NCBI GenBank assembly: GCA_023424585.1
Contig: JAFADT010000478.1
Span: 1 to 8,977, forward strand
Source: Pseudomonadota bacterium
Lineage (GTDB): Bacteria > Myxococcota > Myxococcia > Myxococcales > Myxococcaceae
Direction: 5' to 3'
Length of the DNA stretch: 8,977 nucleotides
Part shown: positions 1-6,093 of the stretch, one piece after another
How positions within the stretch are numbered: the stretch's first letter is position 1
Layout of the letters: each line of letters starts with the position of its first letter
Position numbers and translations under genes: made by a program
The notes under the pieces: generated by a model
Told to the model about the DNA's origin: nothing
Databases searched by the model: none
Seen by the model: only the letters and a program-made list of their open reading frames with translations

Positions 1-465
1 CGCCTGGCCCGGGTTGCCCATCTCCCCCACCACGGAGGTGAGGTTGACGATGGCGCCGGAGCGCTGCTTCATCATGGGCCGGCTGGCGGCGCGGATGAGC
101 GCGAAGGCGCCCCGGAGGTTGGTGTCCAGTTGCCGGTCCCAGTCCTCGTCCTTGACGCGCATCACCAGGCCGTCAATGGCCATGCCCGCGTTGTTCACGA
201 GCACGTCCAGCCGGCCGTGCGCCTTGACGATGCCGTCGATGGCGCCCGCGCACGCGGCGGTGTCCGCCAGGTCGAACTTCACGGCCTCCGCCTTCGCGCC
301 CGCCTGCTGGAGCAGGCCCACCGTCTCCTGGGCGGCGGCCTCGTTGCCCACGTAGCTGATGACCACGGTGGACGCGCCCGCCTTCGCGAAGGCCTGCGCG
401 CACGCCCGGCCGATGCCGCGCGAGCCGCCCGTCACCAGCACCACCTTGTCCTTGAAGCCGCTCAT
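1..465 (-). CDS. fabG: 3-oxoacyl-ACP reductase FabG (partial, N-terminal 155 residues)
   Basis: NADPH-dependent reductase of the cytoplasmic type II fatty acid synthase; it reduces 3-oxoacyl-ACP to 3-hydroxyacyl-ACP. The visible part is the N-terminal half of a short-chain dehydrogenase Rossmann fold. It has the cofactor-binding TGGSRGIG at residues 12-19, NNAG at 91-94, the structural/catalytic Asn116 in DTNLRG, and the catalytic Ser144 in NLTSVVGEMGN. The frame is open to the window edge; the Tyr-x3-Lys pair should lie just beyond it. The ATG at 463-465 overlaps the fabD stop as ATGA, which implies translational coupling, and a G-rich stretch upstream may serve as ribosome binding site. Many SDR enzymes share these motifs, but position directly after fabD makes FabG the clear choice. 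Family length is about 245 residues, so roughly 90 are missing. Confidence 0.95.
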   Translation of the reverse strand, partial: MSGFKDKVVLVTGGSRGIGRACAQAFAKAGASTVVISYVGNEAAAQETVGLLQQAGAKAEAVKFDLADTAACAGAIDGIVKAHGRLDVLVNNAGMAIDGLVMRVKDEDWDRQLDTNLRGAFALIRAASRPMMKQRSGAIVNLTSVVGEMGNPGQA

Positions 466-1400
466 GCTGCCCCCAGCGCGGCGAGCACCTTCTCCAGGGT
501 CGCGGCGTTTTCGACGTTGAACGATTCGATGTCCTTGGTGATGCGCTTGATGAGGCCGCCCAGCACCTTGCCCGGCCCCAGCTCCACCACGTGCGTGACG
601 CCGTTCGCCTTGAGCGCCTCCACGCACTCAATCCAGCGCACCGGCGCGCTCACCTGCTCCAGGAGCAGCGGCACCACCCGCGCGGCGTCCGCGTTGGGGC
701 GGGCCTCCACGTTGGTCACCACCGGCACGGACGGCGCCTGGATGCGCACGCCCGACAGCACCTCCGCCAGGCGCGGCTTCACGGGGTCCATCAGCGCGCA
801 GTGGAAGGGCGCGGAGACGGGCAGCGGCATCACGCGCCTGGCCCCGGCCTCCTTGCACCTCGCGCCCGCGCGCTCCACCGCGGCCGCGTGGCCCGCGATG
901 ACCGTCTGCTCGGGCGAGTTGTAGTTGGCCGGGGCGACGACCTGCCCCTCCGCCGCGGCGTCGCAGGCGGCCTTCACCGCGTCCGGGGTGAGGCCCAGGA
1001 TGACGGCCATGGCGCCCGTGCCCACGGGCACCGCCTCCTGCATGAAGGTGCCGCGCGCGCGCACCGCCCGCGCCGCGTCCTGGAGCGACATCGCGCCCGC
1101 GGCCACCAGCGCGGAGTACTCGCCCAGCGAGTGGCCCGCGACGAACGCCGGGGCCAGGCCGCGCTTCTGGAACACCGCGTGCACCGCGGCCGACACCGTG
1201 AGGATGGCCGGCTGGGTGGTGGCGGTGAGCTTCAGCGCCTCTTCCGGGCCCTCGAAGCAGGTGGTGGAGAGCTTCTCGTGCAGCGCGTCGTCCACGGCGT
1301 CGAAGACGGCCCGCGCTTCAGGGAACTGCTCGTAGAGGTCCTTGCCCATCCCCACGGCCTGACTGCCCTGCCCGGGAAACACGAACGCGACCTTCGCCAT
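462..1400 (-). CDS. fabD: malonyl CoA-ACP transacylase FabD
   Basis: Transfers malonyl from malonyl-CoA to acyl carrier protein, supplying the extender unit for fatty acid synthesis in the cytoplasm. The 312-residue product matches the usual size. It begins with MAKVAFVFPGQGSQ, whose GQGSQ loop (10-14) forms the oxyanion hole. The nucleophile Ser91 sits in GHSLGEY (89-95), the malonyl carboxylate-binding Arg116 precedes GTFMQEAVP, and catalytic His200 lies in SAPFH. A C-terminal VELGPGKVLGGL segment is also typical. The frame is open further upstream to 1472, but the ATG at 1398-1400 is chosen because FabD proteins start exactly here and AAGGAAGGA (1408-1416) lies 7 nt upstream. It follows fabH after 28 nt and overlaps fabG by 4 nt. 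Confidence 0.97.
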   Translation of the reverse strand: MAKVAFVFPGQGSQAVGMGKDLYEQFPEARAVFDAVDDALHEKLSTTCFEGPEEALKLTATTQPAILTVSAAVHAVFQKRGLAPAFVAGHSLGEYSALVAAGAMSLQDAARAVRARGTFMQEAVPVGTGAMAVILGLTPDAVKAACDAAAEGQVVAPANYNSPEQTVIAGHAAAVERAGARCKEAGARRVMPLPVSAPFHCALMDPVKPRLAEVLSGVRIQAPSVPVVTNVEARPNADAARVVPLLLEQVSAPVRWIECVEALKANGVTHVVELGPGKVLGGLIKRITKDIESFNVENAATLEKVLAALGAA

Positions 1401-1407
1401 GTTGCGG

Positions 1408-1416
1408 TCCTTCCTT
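1408..1416 (-). promoter_or_regulatory. ribosome binding site of fabD
   Basis: On the minus strand this reads AAGGAAGGA, purine-rich and complementary to the 16S rRNA 3' end, 7 nt before the fabD ATG. It decides the start against longer in-frame alternatives that run into fabH. Confidence 0.75.
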
Positions 1417-1428
1417 GTGTCGTCCTGC

Positions 1429-2430
1429 CTACCAGCGCACCACCGCGCTGCCCCACGCCATGCCCGCGCCAATGGCCATCATCGCGATGACGTCCCCGCG
1501 CTGGAGGCGGCCGGCGCGCTGCGCCTCATCCAGCGACATGGGCAGCGAGGCGGACGACGTGTTGCCGTACTTGTGCAGGTTGAGCCAGCATTTTTCCTTG
1601 GGAATCTCCAGCCGCTCCATCACCGCTTCCAGGATTCGCAGGTTGGCCTGATGGGCGATGACGTGGTCCACCTGCGCCGTGTCCAGTCCGTGGGCCCCCA
1701 ACGACGCCTGGGTGGATTCCACCAGGGCCCGCACCGCGAAGCGGAACACCTCCTTCCCGTTCATCTTGAGCTTGTGGAGATTTGCATCCACGTTGTCCGA
1801 CGTGACGGGGGTGCGCGAGCCGCCCGCGGGGATGCAGAGGAGGTTGGCGAGGTCGCCGTCGGTGCGCAGGTGGGTGGAGAGGATGCCGCGCGGCGCCATG
1901 GCGTCGTCCTCCGCGTCCGGGGCGGGCGCCAGCACCATGGCGCCCGCGCCGTCCCCGAAGAGGACGCAGGTGTTGCGGTCCTTCCAGTCCACCGCGCGGG
2001 TGAGCAGATCCGCGCCCACGACGAGCGCGCGCTTCACCTGCCCCGAGCGCACGAACTGGTCCGCCACGCTGAGCGCGTACAGCCCGCCGGCGCACGCGGC
2101 GGACACGTCGAAGGCGAAGGCGCGCCTGGCCCCCAGCTTCGCCTGCACCAGCGCGGCGCACGACGGCATGGGCATGTCCGCGGTGACGGTGCCCACGACG
2201 ATGAGGTCCAGGTCTCCAGGCGCCACGCCCGCCATCTCCAGCGCGTTGCGGGAGGCGCTCACCGCCAGGTCGCTCGTCGCCTCGTCCGGGGCGGCCTGCC
2301 TGCGCTCCTGGATGCCGGTGCGCTCGCGGATCCACGCGTCGCTCGTCTCCACCAGGCGCTCCAGGTCCTGGTTGGTCAGGACCCGCGTGGGGGCATAGGA
2401 ACCGGTTCCGATGATGTGCGTGCGTGCCAC
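1429..2430 (-). CDS. fabH: 3-oxoacyl-ACP synthase III FabH
   Basis: Initiating condensing enzyme of type II fatty acid synthesis: it joins a short acyl-CoA starter to malonyl-ACP. The 333-residue protein has the thiolase fold. Catalytic Cys113 lies in DVSAACAGG, His260 in HQAN (260-263), and Asn290 in KYGNTSSASLP. The C-terminal glycine/tryptophan motif appears as GAGMAWGSAVV. It also has FGDGAGA (158-164) and the N-terminal IIGTGSYAP. The start is taken as GTG at 2428-2430, because FabH proteins begin at this point and GGAGG lies 4 nt upstream; an in-frame TTG at 2457 has no such support. In bacteria rich in iso-branched lipids, as myxobacteria are, FabH often prefers branched starters, but the specificity cannot be read from this sequence. 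It follows plsX after 44 nt. Confidence 0.96.
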   Translation of the reverse strand: MARTHIIGTGSYAPTRVLTNQDLERLVETSDAWIRERTGIQERRQAAPDEATSDLAVSASRNALEMAGVAPGDLDLIVVGTVTADMPMPSCAALVQAKLGARRAFAFDVSAACAGGLYALSVADQFVRSGQVKRALVVGADLLTRAVDWKDRNTCVLFGDGAGAMVLAPAPDAEDDAMAPRGILSTHLRTDGDLANLLCIPAGGSRTPVTSDNVDANLHKLKMNGKEVFRFAVRALVESTQASLGAHGLDTAQVDHVIAHQANLRILEAVMERLEIPKEKCWLNLHKYGNTSSASLPMSLDEAQRAGRLQRGDVIAMMAIGAGMAWGSAVVRW

Positions 2431-2435
2431 GGGGC

Positions 2436-2452
2436 CTCCGAATTCGTCGGAG
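2436..2452 (-). promoter_or_regulatory. hairpin overlapping the fabH ribosome binding site
   Basis: In the minus-strand transcript CTCCGA, a CGAAT loop, and TCGGAG form a perfect 6-bp stem. The 3' arm contains most of the GGAGG Shine-Dalgarno (2435-2439) of fabH, whose GTG follows 4 nt later. The pairing is seen directly; an effect on fabH translation is inference. Ribosomes finishing plsX 23 nt upstream of the stem could melt it and so couple the two genes. Confidence 0.4.
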
Positions 2453-2474
2453 TCCAACGCCCGGGCGGCGCGCT

Positions 2475-3536
2475 CTAATCGGCCCCTTCGTCTCCGTCCG
2501 CCTTCCTTCCCCGCTGGTGGGGAGGAAGCCAGGCGGCGGCGTTGGCGATGCAGCGCGTCAGCTCCTCCTGCACGCCCGCGCGCACGTGCTGCAGCGCGGT
2601 GACGAGCGCGTTGTGGATGGCCCGGGGGGAGGAGCGGCCGTGCGCGACGATGCCCACCCCCTGCAACCCCAGGAGCGGCGCGCCGCCGTACTCGGCGTAG
2701 TCCATGACGCGGCGCAGCCCCGCCAGGGTGGGCTTGAGCAGGAGCGCCCCCAGCTTCTCCGGCAGGCCGCCGCGCTTCTCGATGGCGGAGCGCAAGAGGC
2801 CGGTGATGCCCATGCCCACGCCCTCGGACGTCTTGAGGACGATGTTGCCGGTGAAGCCGTCCGTCACGACGACCTCCACGTCGCCGGAGAACAGGTCCTT
2901 GCCCTCCACGTAGCCCACGAACTCCAGGTCGGAGCGCCGCAGGAGCGCGCTCGCGTCGCGCGTGAGCTGCGTGCCCTTGGACTCCTCCTCGCCGTTGGAG
3001 AGCACCGCCACCCGGGGGCGCTTCACGCCCAGGCGGGTGCGCGAGTAGGCCTCGCCGAGCACGGCGAACTGGGCCAGGTGCGAGGGGCGGCAGTCCACGT
3101 TGGCGCCGGCGTCCAGCAGGAGGCAGCGGCCTTCGCCCTTCAGGGCCGGAAACAGGGCCGCGATGGCCGGACGCTCCACGCCGGGGATGCGGCCGAGCGT
3201 CAGCATGCCGCCGGCCATCACCGCGCCGGAGTTGCCCGCCGACACGAGGGCGGACGCCTCCCCTTGCCGGACGAGCTCGAAGCCCACCCGGAGCGAGGAG
3301 TCCCGCTTGCGCCGGAACACGGCCGTCGCGGGGTCGTCCATCTCCACCACTTCGGACGCGTGGTGGAGGTGCACGTTGGGGGGCGCGCCGGCGCGCTCCA
3401 GGACGGGGCGCACACGCGTGGCGTCCCCGACCAGCACGAGCTCGTGCCCGGGATACGCTCGCGCGAACAGCACGCCCCCTTCCACGACGGCGTCGGGGGC
3501 GTGGTCGCCACCCATCGCGTCGAGGACGAGCCGCAC
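2475..3536 (-). CDS. plsX: phosphate acyltransferase PlsX
   Basis: Converts acyl-ACP and inorganic phosphate to acyl-phosphate, the donor used by PlsY for the first acylation of glycerol-3-phosphate. It is a cytoplasmic, membrane-associated enzyme linking fatty acid synthesis to phospholipids. The 353-residue product has the family motifs in order: DAMGGDHAP (6-14), SAGNSGA (99-105), LLDAGAN (140-146), LSNGEEESKG (179-188), TDGFTGN (225-231), YGGAPLLG (283-290) and HGRSS (299-303). The start is GTG at 3534-3536, directly before the conserved RLVLDAMGGD, with GGAAGG (3543-3548) 6 nt upstream. The last 15 or so residues are a charged, glycine-rich tail (RGRKADGDEGAD) that looks like a lineage-specific extension. 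It lies 20 nt after rpmF and 44 nt before fabH, the classic rpmF-plsX-fabH order. Confidence 0.96.
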   Translation of the reverse strand: MRLVLDAMGGDHAPDAVVEGGVLFARAYPGHELVLVGDATRVRPVLERAGAPPNVHLHHASEVVEMDDPATAVFRRKRDSSLRVGFELVRQGEASALVSAGNSGAVMAGGMLTLGRIPGVERPAIAALFPALKGEGRCLLLDAGANVDCRPSHLAQFAVLGEAYSRTRLGVKRPRVAVLSNGEEESKGTQLTRDASALLRRSDLEFVGYVEGKDLFSGDVEVVVTDGFTGNIVLKTSEGVGMGITGLLRSAIEKRGGLPEKLGALLLKPTLAGLRRVMDYAEYGGAPLLGLQGVGIVAHGRSSPRAIHNALVTALQHVRAGVQEELTRCIANAAAWLPPHQRGRKADGDEGAD

Positions 3537-3556
3537 CGGCAGCCTTCCGCTTTCAA

Positions 3557-3745
3557 CTACTCCGCGGCGGTCGCGATGACCTCACGGCCGCCGTAGTTGC
3601 CACAGGCCGCGCAGGCGCGGTGCGGCATCACGGGCTCCTTGCACTTGGAGCACTTGATGACCTGCACGGGGGTCCGCAGGTTGTTGTTGCCGGCCCGACG
3701 ACGGTCCCGGCGCATCTTCGACGTCCGCTTCTTGGGAACTCCCAC
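3557..3745 (-). CDS. rpmF: 50S ribosomal protein L32
   Basis: Small protein of the large ribosomal subunit. The 62-residue product starts GVPKKRTSKMRRDRRRA, the typical basic N-terminus of L32, followed by a zinc ribbon with Cys32-x2-Cys35 and Cys45-x2-Cys48. All four cysteines are present, so this is the zinc-binding (C+) form. The start is GTG at 3743-3745; GAGGTGA (3749-3755) upstream supplies the ribosome binding site. It lies between yceD and plsX, an arrangement conserved across many bacteria that ties ribosome and membrane synthesis to one transcript. The last residues (VIATAAE) are not conserved in the family. Confidence 0.97.
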   Translation of the reverse strand: MGVPKKRTSKMRRDRRRAGNNNLRTPVQVIKCSKCKEPVMPHRACAACGNYGGREVIATAAE

Positions 3746-3771
3746 GGCTCACCTCGGCATCGGACCCGTCC

Positions 3772-3792
3772 CCCCTCGCGACCTGCGAGGGG
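3772..3792. repeat. GC-rich inverted repeat between yceD and rpmF
   Basis: CCCCTCGC (3772-3779) and GCGAGGGG (3785-3792) are perfect 8-bp inverted arms around a 5-nt loop. In the operon transcript they would form a stable hairpin ending 26 nt before the rpmF GTG and 17 nt before its ribosome binding site. No T-run follows on the minus strand, so a full intrinsic terminator is unlikely. A processing site, partial attenuator or mRNA stabiliser that adjusts L32 relative to YceD is possible but unproven. Confidence 0.5.
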
Positions 3793-3803
3793 CATAGGGA
3801 CCG

Positions 3804-4403
3804 TCAGTTCAGCTTGATGTTCTTCAGCGGCGACAGTCGAGGGTCCACGACCTTCGGCTCACAGCCGCACTTCTTCTCATTGAGGTTCTGGCCGCACTGC
3901 GAGCAGAGCCCCTGGCAGTCTTCCCGACAGACCGCGTTCATCGGGAGCGCGAGCAATACCTGCTCCCGGACGATCGGATCCAGATCGATCGTCTTGCCAT
4001 CGAAAACCTGCTCGTCGGTGTCGTTCAGCTCGAAGGAACCCGCGGATTCACCCTGGGTGCGTTCCTTCTTCTCCATGGACTTCTCGTCGTCGTCCAGGAA
4101 GTCGTCGCCCCGGGCCAGGGACTCCGGCACCAGGTTGATGGTGAAGGACACGGGCAGGTCCAGCTTCACGTCCGCGAGGCAGCGCTTGCAGGGCGCGCCC
4201 ACATGAGCGGTGAAGCCGCCCCGCAGCAGCACGCCGCCGCTGACCTTGCGCAGGGTGGCGTGGAGCGTGGACGGACCGGTCGCCTGGAAGCCGGTGCCCT
4301 CGCCGGACCCCTGGCCTTCCAGGGCCTCCTTGAGGACCTCGGGAGCGATGGGCTCGTCGAGCGTCAGCCCCGCGTCTTTGATTTGCTCAATCTTTACGAC
4401 CAT
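3804..4403 (-). CDS. yceD: YceD/DUF177 family protein, likely 23S rRNA accumulation factor
   Basis: 199-residue DUF177 protein, first gene of the operon. In bacteria and plants the family is linked to 23S rRNA accumulation and processing; the exact biochemical role is not settled. The sequence shows CKRC (72-75), where two cysteines face a beta strand. A C-terminal cysteine cluster has Cys159, Cys163, Cys167 and Cys170 in the family signature CxxDCxGLCxxCGxNLN, then Cys179 and Cys181. Between them lies an acidic, low-complexity stretch (about 96-117, DDFLDDDEKSMEKKE). The cysteines suggest metal binding. The ATG at 4401-4403 has only a weak ribosome binding site (GGGAAG, about 9 nt upstream). 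The start codon is some 23 nt from the predicted transcription start. The pairing with rpmF 58 nt downstream is the strongest support for the assignment. Confidence 0.9.
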   Translation of the reverse strand: MVVKIEQIKDAGLTLDEPIAPEVLKEALEGQGSGEGTGFQATGPSTLHATLRKVSGGVLLRGGFTAHVGAPCKRCLADVKLDLPVSFTINLVPESLARGDDFLDDDEKSMEKKERTQGESAGSFELNDTDEQVFDGKTIDLDPIVREQVLLALPMNAVCREDCQGLCSQCGQNLNEKKCGCEPKVVDPRLSPLKNIKLN

Positions 4404-4432
4404 CTACAAGGCTTCCCGGCAAAAGGGCGCGC

Positions 4433-4461
4433 AACATAGAGGGACTCCCCCCGTCAGTCAA
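4433..4461 (-). promoter_or_regulatory. sigma70-type promoter of the yceD-rpmF-plsX-fab operon
   Basis: On the minus strand, TTGACT (4456-4461) and TATGTT (4433-4438) are separated by exactly 17 bp. They match the -35 consensus at 5 of 6 positions and the -10 at 4 of 6. This is notable in such GC-rich DNA. Transcription would begin near 4426, giving a leader of about 23 nt before the yceD ATG. The -35 overlaps a tandem TGAC/TGAC. No recognised fatty-acid regulator site was identified. Confidence 0.7.
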
Positions 4462-4531
4462 CACGCCGGGTTGGGCCCCCAGGCCGCGCCGCATGGATCC
4501 ACTCAACACCGCTCTGGTAGCTTTCCATCTG

Positions 4532-5464
4532 ATGCGCACCCCTGCCCGCGGTTGGCGGGGCGCACCCTGCGTCTGGGGGCTCGGGCTGATGCTCGCCCTG
4601 CCGGCGCAGGCCCGTGCGCCCCTTCCTCCCTCATCCCCCCTGCTCTTCCAGCTGGGCCCGACGAACGCCGCCATCGAGGAGGCGCAGGCCCTGCTGGAGG
4701 CCGGCCGCTTCCAGGAGACCCTGGGCGTGGTGCAGGGCGGGCTGGACGCCCCCGACGTCACGGACGACGAGCTGGTGGAGCTCTACCGGCTGCAGGGGCT
4801 CACCGCCCTCTACCTGGGCGACGAGGCCCTGGCGCGCGGGGCGTACGAGAAGCTGCTCCAGGCCCGGCCGGACTTCGAGCTGCCCCGCTCCGCGCCGCCG
4901 AAGGTCCGCAGCCTCTTCGCGAAGCTGAAGGAGGACCTGCGCCACCGCCGCGTCCACCCCGTCACCCTGGAGGTGGACCCCATCCCGGACCCGGCGCCGG
5001 GCGAGCGCGTGGAGGTGGACGCCGTCCTCCGGGACATGGCGCTGGGCGCGAGGGCCCGGCTGTTCTACCGGCGCGCCGGGGCGCAGGGCTTCTCCTCGGT
5101 GGACTTCGTGCGCGACCGCGGCCGGCCGGAGCACTACCGCGCCGTGCTGCCCGGCTACGAGCTGCCCGTGGAGAGCACGTCCTATGAGGTGGAGTACTAC
5201 TTCGAGGTCGTGGACGCGGCCCAGCGGCGCCTGGCCGGGCGCGGGGACCCGTTCCACCCGCTCCTCTTCCAGGTGGCGCCGCGGACCGCGCCGACCCCGG
5301 CCGTGACGGAAGGGACGAGCCGCCCCTGGTACAAGAGCCCCTGGCTCTGGGTGGCCGTGGGCGCGGTGGCCATCGGCGGCACGGCCGGGGTGGTGGCCCT
5401 GTCCTCGTCGGAGGAGCGCGGCCGGGTCCCCATCACCATCCGCGTGGAGGACGCCGCGCCATGA
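4532..5464 (+). CDS. TPR-containing envelope protein with signal peptide and C-terminal membrane anchor
   Basis: Not recognised as a named gene. From the ATG at 4532 it encodes 310 residues. It opens with a signal peptide (arginine-containing start, hydrophobic core VWGLGLMLALPAQA, likely cut near residue 27-29). A helical TPR-like region follows (about 44-137: repeated A/L-rich helix pairs such as EAQALLEAGRFQETL and LTALYLGDEALARGAYEKLL). A beta-rich region (about 141-249) comes next. The single membrane helix (about 271-290) is preceded by PWYKSPW, with a short tail after it. The likely topology is a periplasmic body anchored in the inner membrane, probably a scaffold. An in-frame ATG at 4493 is rejected: its extra 13 codons have mixed third positions and would bury the signal peptide. 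The stop overlaps the next start as ATGA. No convincing promoter or ribosome binding site was seen upstream. Confidence 0.8.
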   Translation: MRTPARGWRGAPCVWGLGLMLALPAQARAPLPPSSPLLFQLGPTNAAIEEAQALLEAGRFQETLGVVQGGLDAPDVTDDELVELYRLQGLTALYLGDEALARGAYEKLLQARPDFELPRSAPPKVRSLFAKLKEDLRHRRVHPVTLEVDPIPDPAPGERVEVDAVLRDMALGARARLFYRRAGAQGFSSVDFVRDRGRPEHYRAVLPGYELPVESTSYEVEYYFEVVDAAQRRLAGRGDPFHPLLFQVAPRTAPTPAVTEGTSRPWYKSPWLWVAVGAVAIGGTAGVVALSSSEERGRVPITIRVEDAAP

Positions 5465-5958
5465 AGCCCCCGGCGCTGTTGCTCCCGGGCCTGCTGGCCC
5501 TCGTCACCGGCTGTGGGCCGGGCGCCACGTCGGAGGCGCCGCCGCTGGGGCTGGACATCACGCTGAGCCGCGCCGTCGCCAGCCAGGTGGGGGCCTACCA
5601 GGTGGCGGTGCTGAAGGACGGCGCGAAGCGCAACTGCACGGAGCTGCAGCGCACCTGCCTGTCGTCGCAGGTGGCCGCGGGCGACCTGCTGGAGCTGAAG
5701 GACGCGGAGGGCCACTCGGGGCGCACGCTGCGCTTCCCCTCCGCCCCCGGCGGCGCGGCCCAGGGGCTCTCGGTGGACGTCCCGGTGGGCCGCGACTACG
5801 CGCTCGTCATCGAGGCGCTGACGGCCGACACGCCCACCCGCTTCCTCGGCAGCTCCTGCAACTACCTGCGCGAGGTGCACTCCGGCACGAACGCGCCCCT
5901 GGTGGCGGCCCCCATCGAGCTGACCGCGCAGGACTGCGACCCGGTGTTCGCCCATTGA
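5461..5958 (+). CDS. small four-cysteine lipoprotein of unknown function
   Basis: 165-residue protein with a type II signal peptide: MKPPALLLPGLLALVTG, then Cys18 as the lipidation site in VTGC. The residue after Cys18 is Gly rather than Asp, so export onward to the outer membrane is plausible. The mature part is about 147 residues, mostly beta-like (LDITLSRAV, AYQVAVL, GLSVDVPVG, DYALVIEAL). It has four further cysteines at 59, 66, 133 and 158 that could form two disulfides in the periplasm. No catalytic motif or known domain is recognised. The start overlaps the stop of the TPR gene by ATGA, so the two are probably translated together and may form a complex. A strong GC hairpin follows the stop and probably closes this two-gene unit. 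Confidence 0.75.
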   Translation: MKPPALLLPGLLALVTGCGPGATSEAPPLGLDITLSRAVASQVGAYQVAVLKDGAKRNCTELQRTCLSSQVAAGDLLELKDAEGHSGRTLRFPSAPGGAAQGLSVDVPVGRDYALVIEALTADTPTRFLGSSCNYLREVHSGTNAPLVAAPIELTAQDCDPVFAH

Positions 5959-5963
5959 AGCCG

Positions 5964-5997
5964 CCGCCCGCCCGCGCCCTGGGGGGCGGGCGGGCGG
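5964..5997 (+). terminator. GC-rich hairpin after the lipoprotein gene
   Basis: CCGCCCGCCCG (5964-5974) and its exact complement (5987-5997) make an 11-bp stem, extended by one more C-G pair. It begins 5 nt after the lipoprotein stop. Only ACTTGG follows, with no T-run, as is common for terminators in very GC-rich genomes. It separates the envelope pair from the phoB promoter region. It could also slow rather than fully stop transcription. Confidence 0.6.
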
Positions 5998-6009
5998 ACT
6001 TGGCGCACG

Positions 6010-6027
6010 GATGTCACATGGATGTCC
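6010..6027 (+). promoter_or_regulatory. candidate Pho box upstream of phoB
   Basis: GATGTCA (6010-6016) and GATGTCC (6021-6027) are 7-bp direct repeats separated by the 4-bp spacer CATG, an 11-bp period. This is the layout of PhoB-family sites, whose half-site in enterobacteria is CTGTCAT; TGTC is kept in both copies here. It lies 66 nt before the phoB start, suitable for autoregulation. No clear -10 element stands out in the 10-20 nt downstream (GAATCT or TGTTAC are weak candidates). The repeat is observed; binding by this PhoB is inferred. Confidence 0.5.
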
Positions 6028-6093
6028 CGAGCGGACCGGAACGAATCTGTTACGGGACGCCACGCACTCCATCCCCTTCGCGGGAGCACCTTC

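Noticed and set aside
1401..1472. Upstream extension of the fabD frame into the end of fabH.
   Set aside because: FabD proteins begin at the MAKVAFVFPGQGSQ segment and a good ribosome binding site precedes that ATG.
2431..2457. TTG at 2457 as an alternative fabH start.
   Set aside because: It adds nine non-conserved residues, and the GGAGG before the GTG at 2430 would fall inside the coding region.
2424..3596. A 390-codon plus-strand open frame opposite plsX.
   Set aside because: No recognisable domain; plsX on the other strand has every family motif.
3772..3792. The yceD-rpmF hairpin as an intrinsic terminator.
   Set aside because: No T-run follows in the direction of transcription, and the essential genes rpmF, plsX and fab lie downstream without a clear promoter of their own.
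4493..4531. Upstream ATG extending the TPR protein by 13 residues.
   Set aside because: These codons lack the G/C third-position bias seen from 4532 onward, and the signal peptide would no longer be N-terminal.
6047..6053. CTGTTAC as a third Pho half-site.
   Set aside because: It is out of the 11-bp register set by the two repeats at 6010 and 6021 and could equally be a weak -10 element.
6022..6093. In-frame ATG at 6022 extending PhoB by 24 residues.
   Set aside because: It lies in the Pho-box-like repeat, lacks a ribosome binding site, and receiver domains begin at the later ATG.
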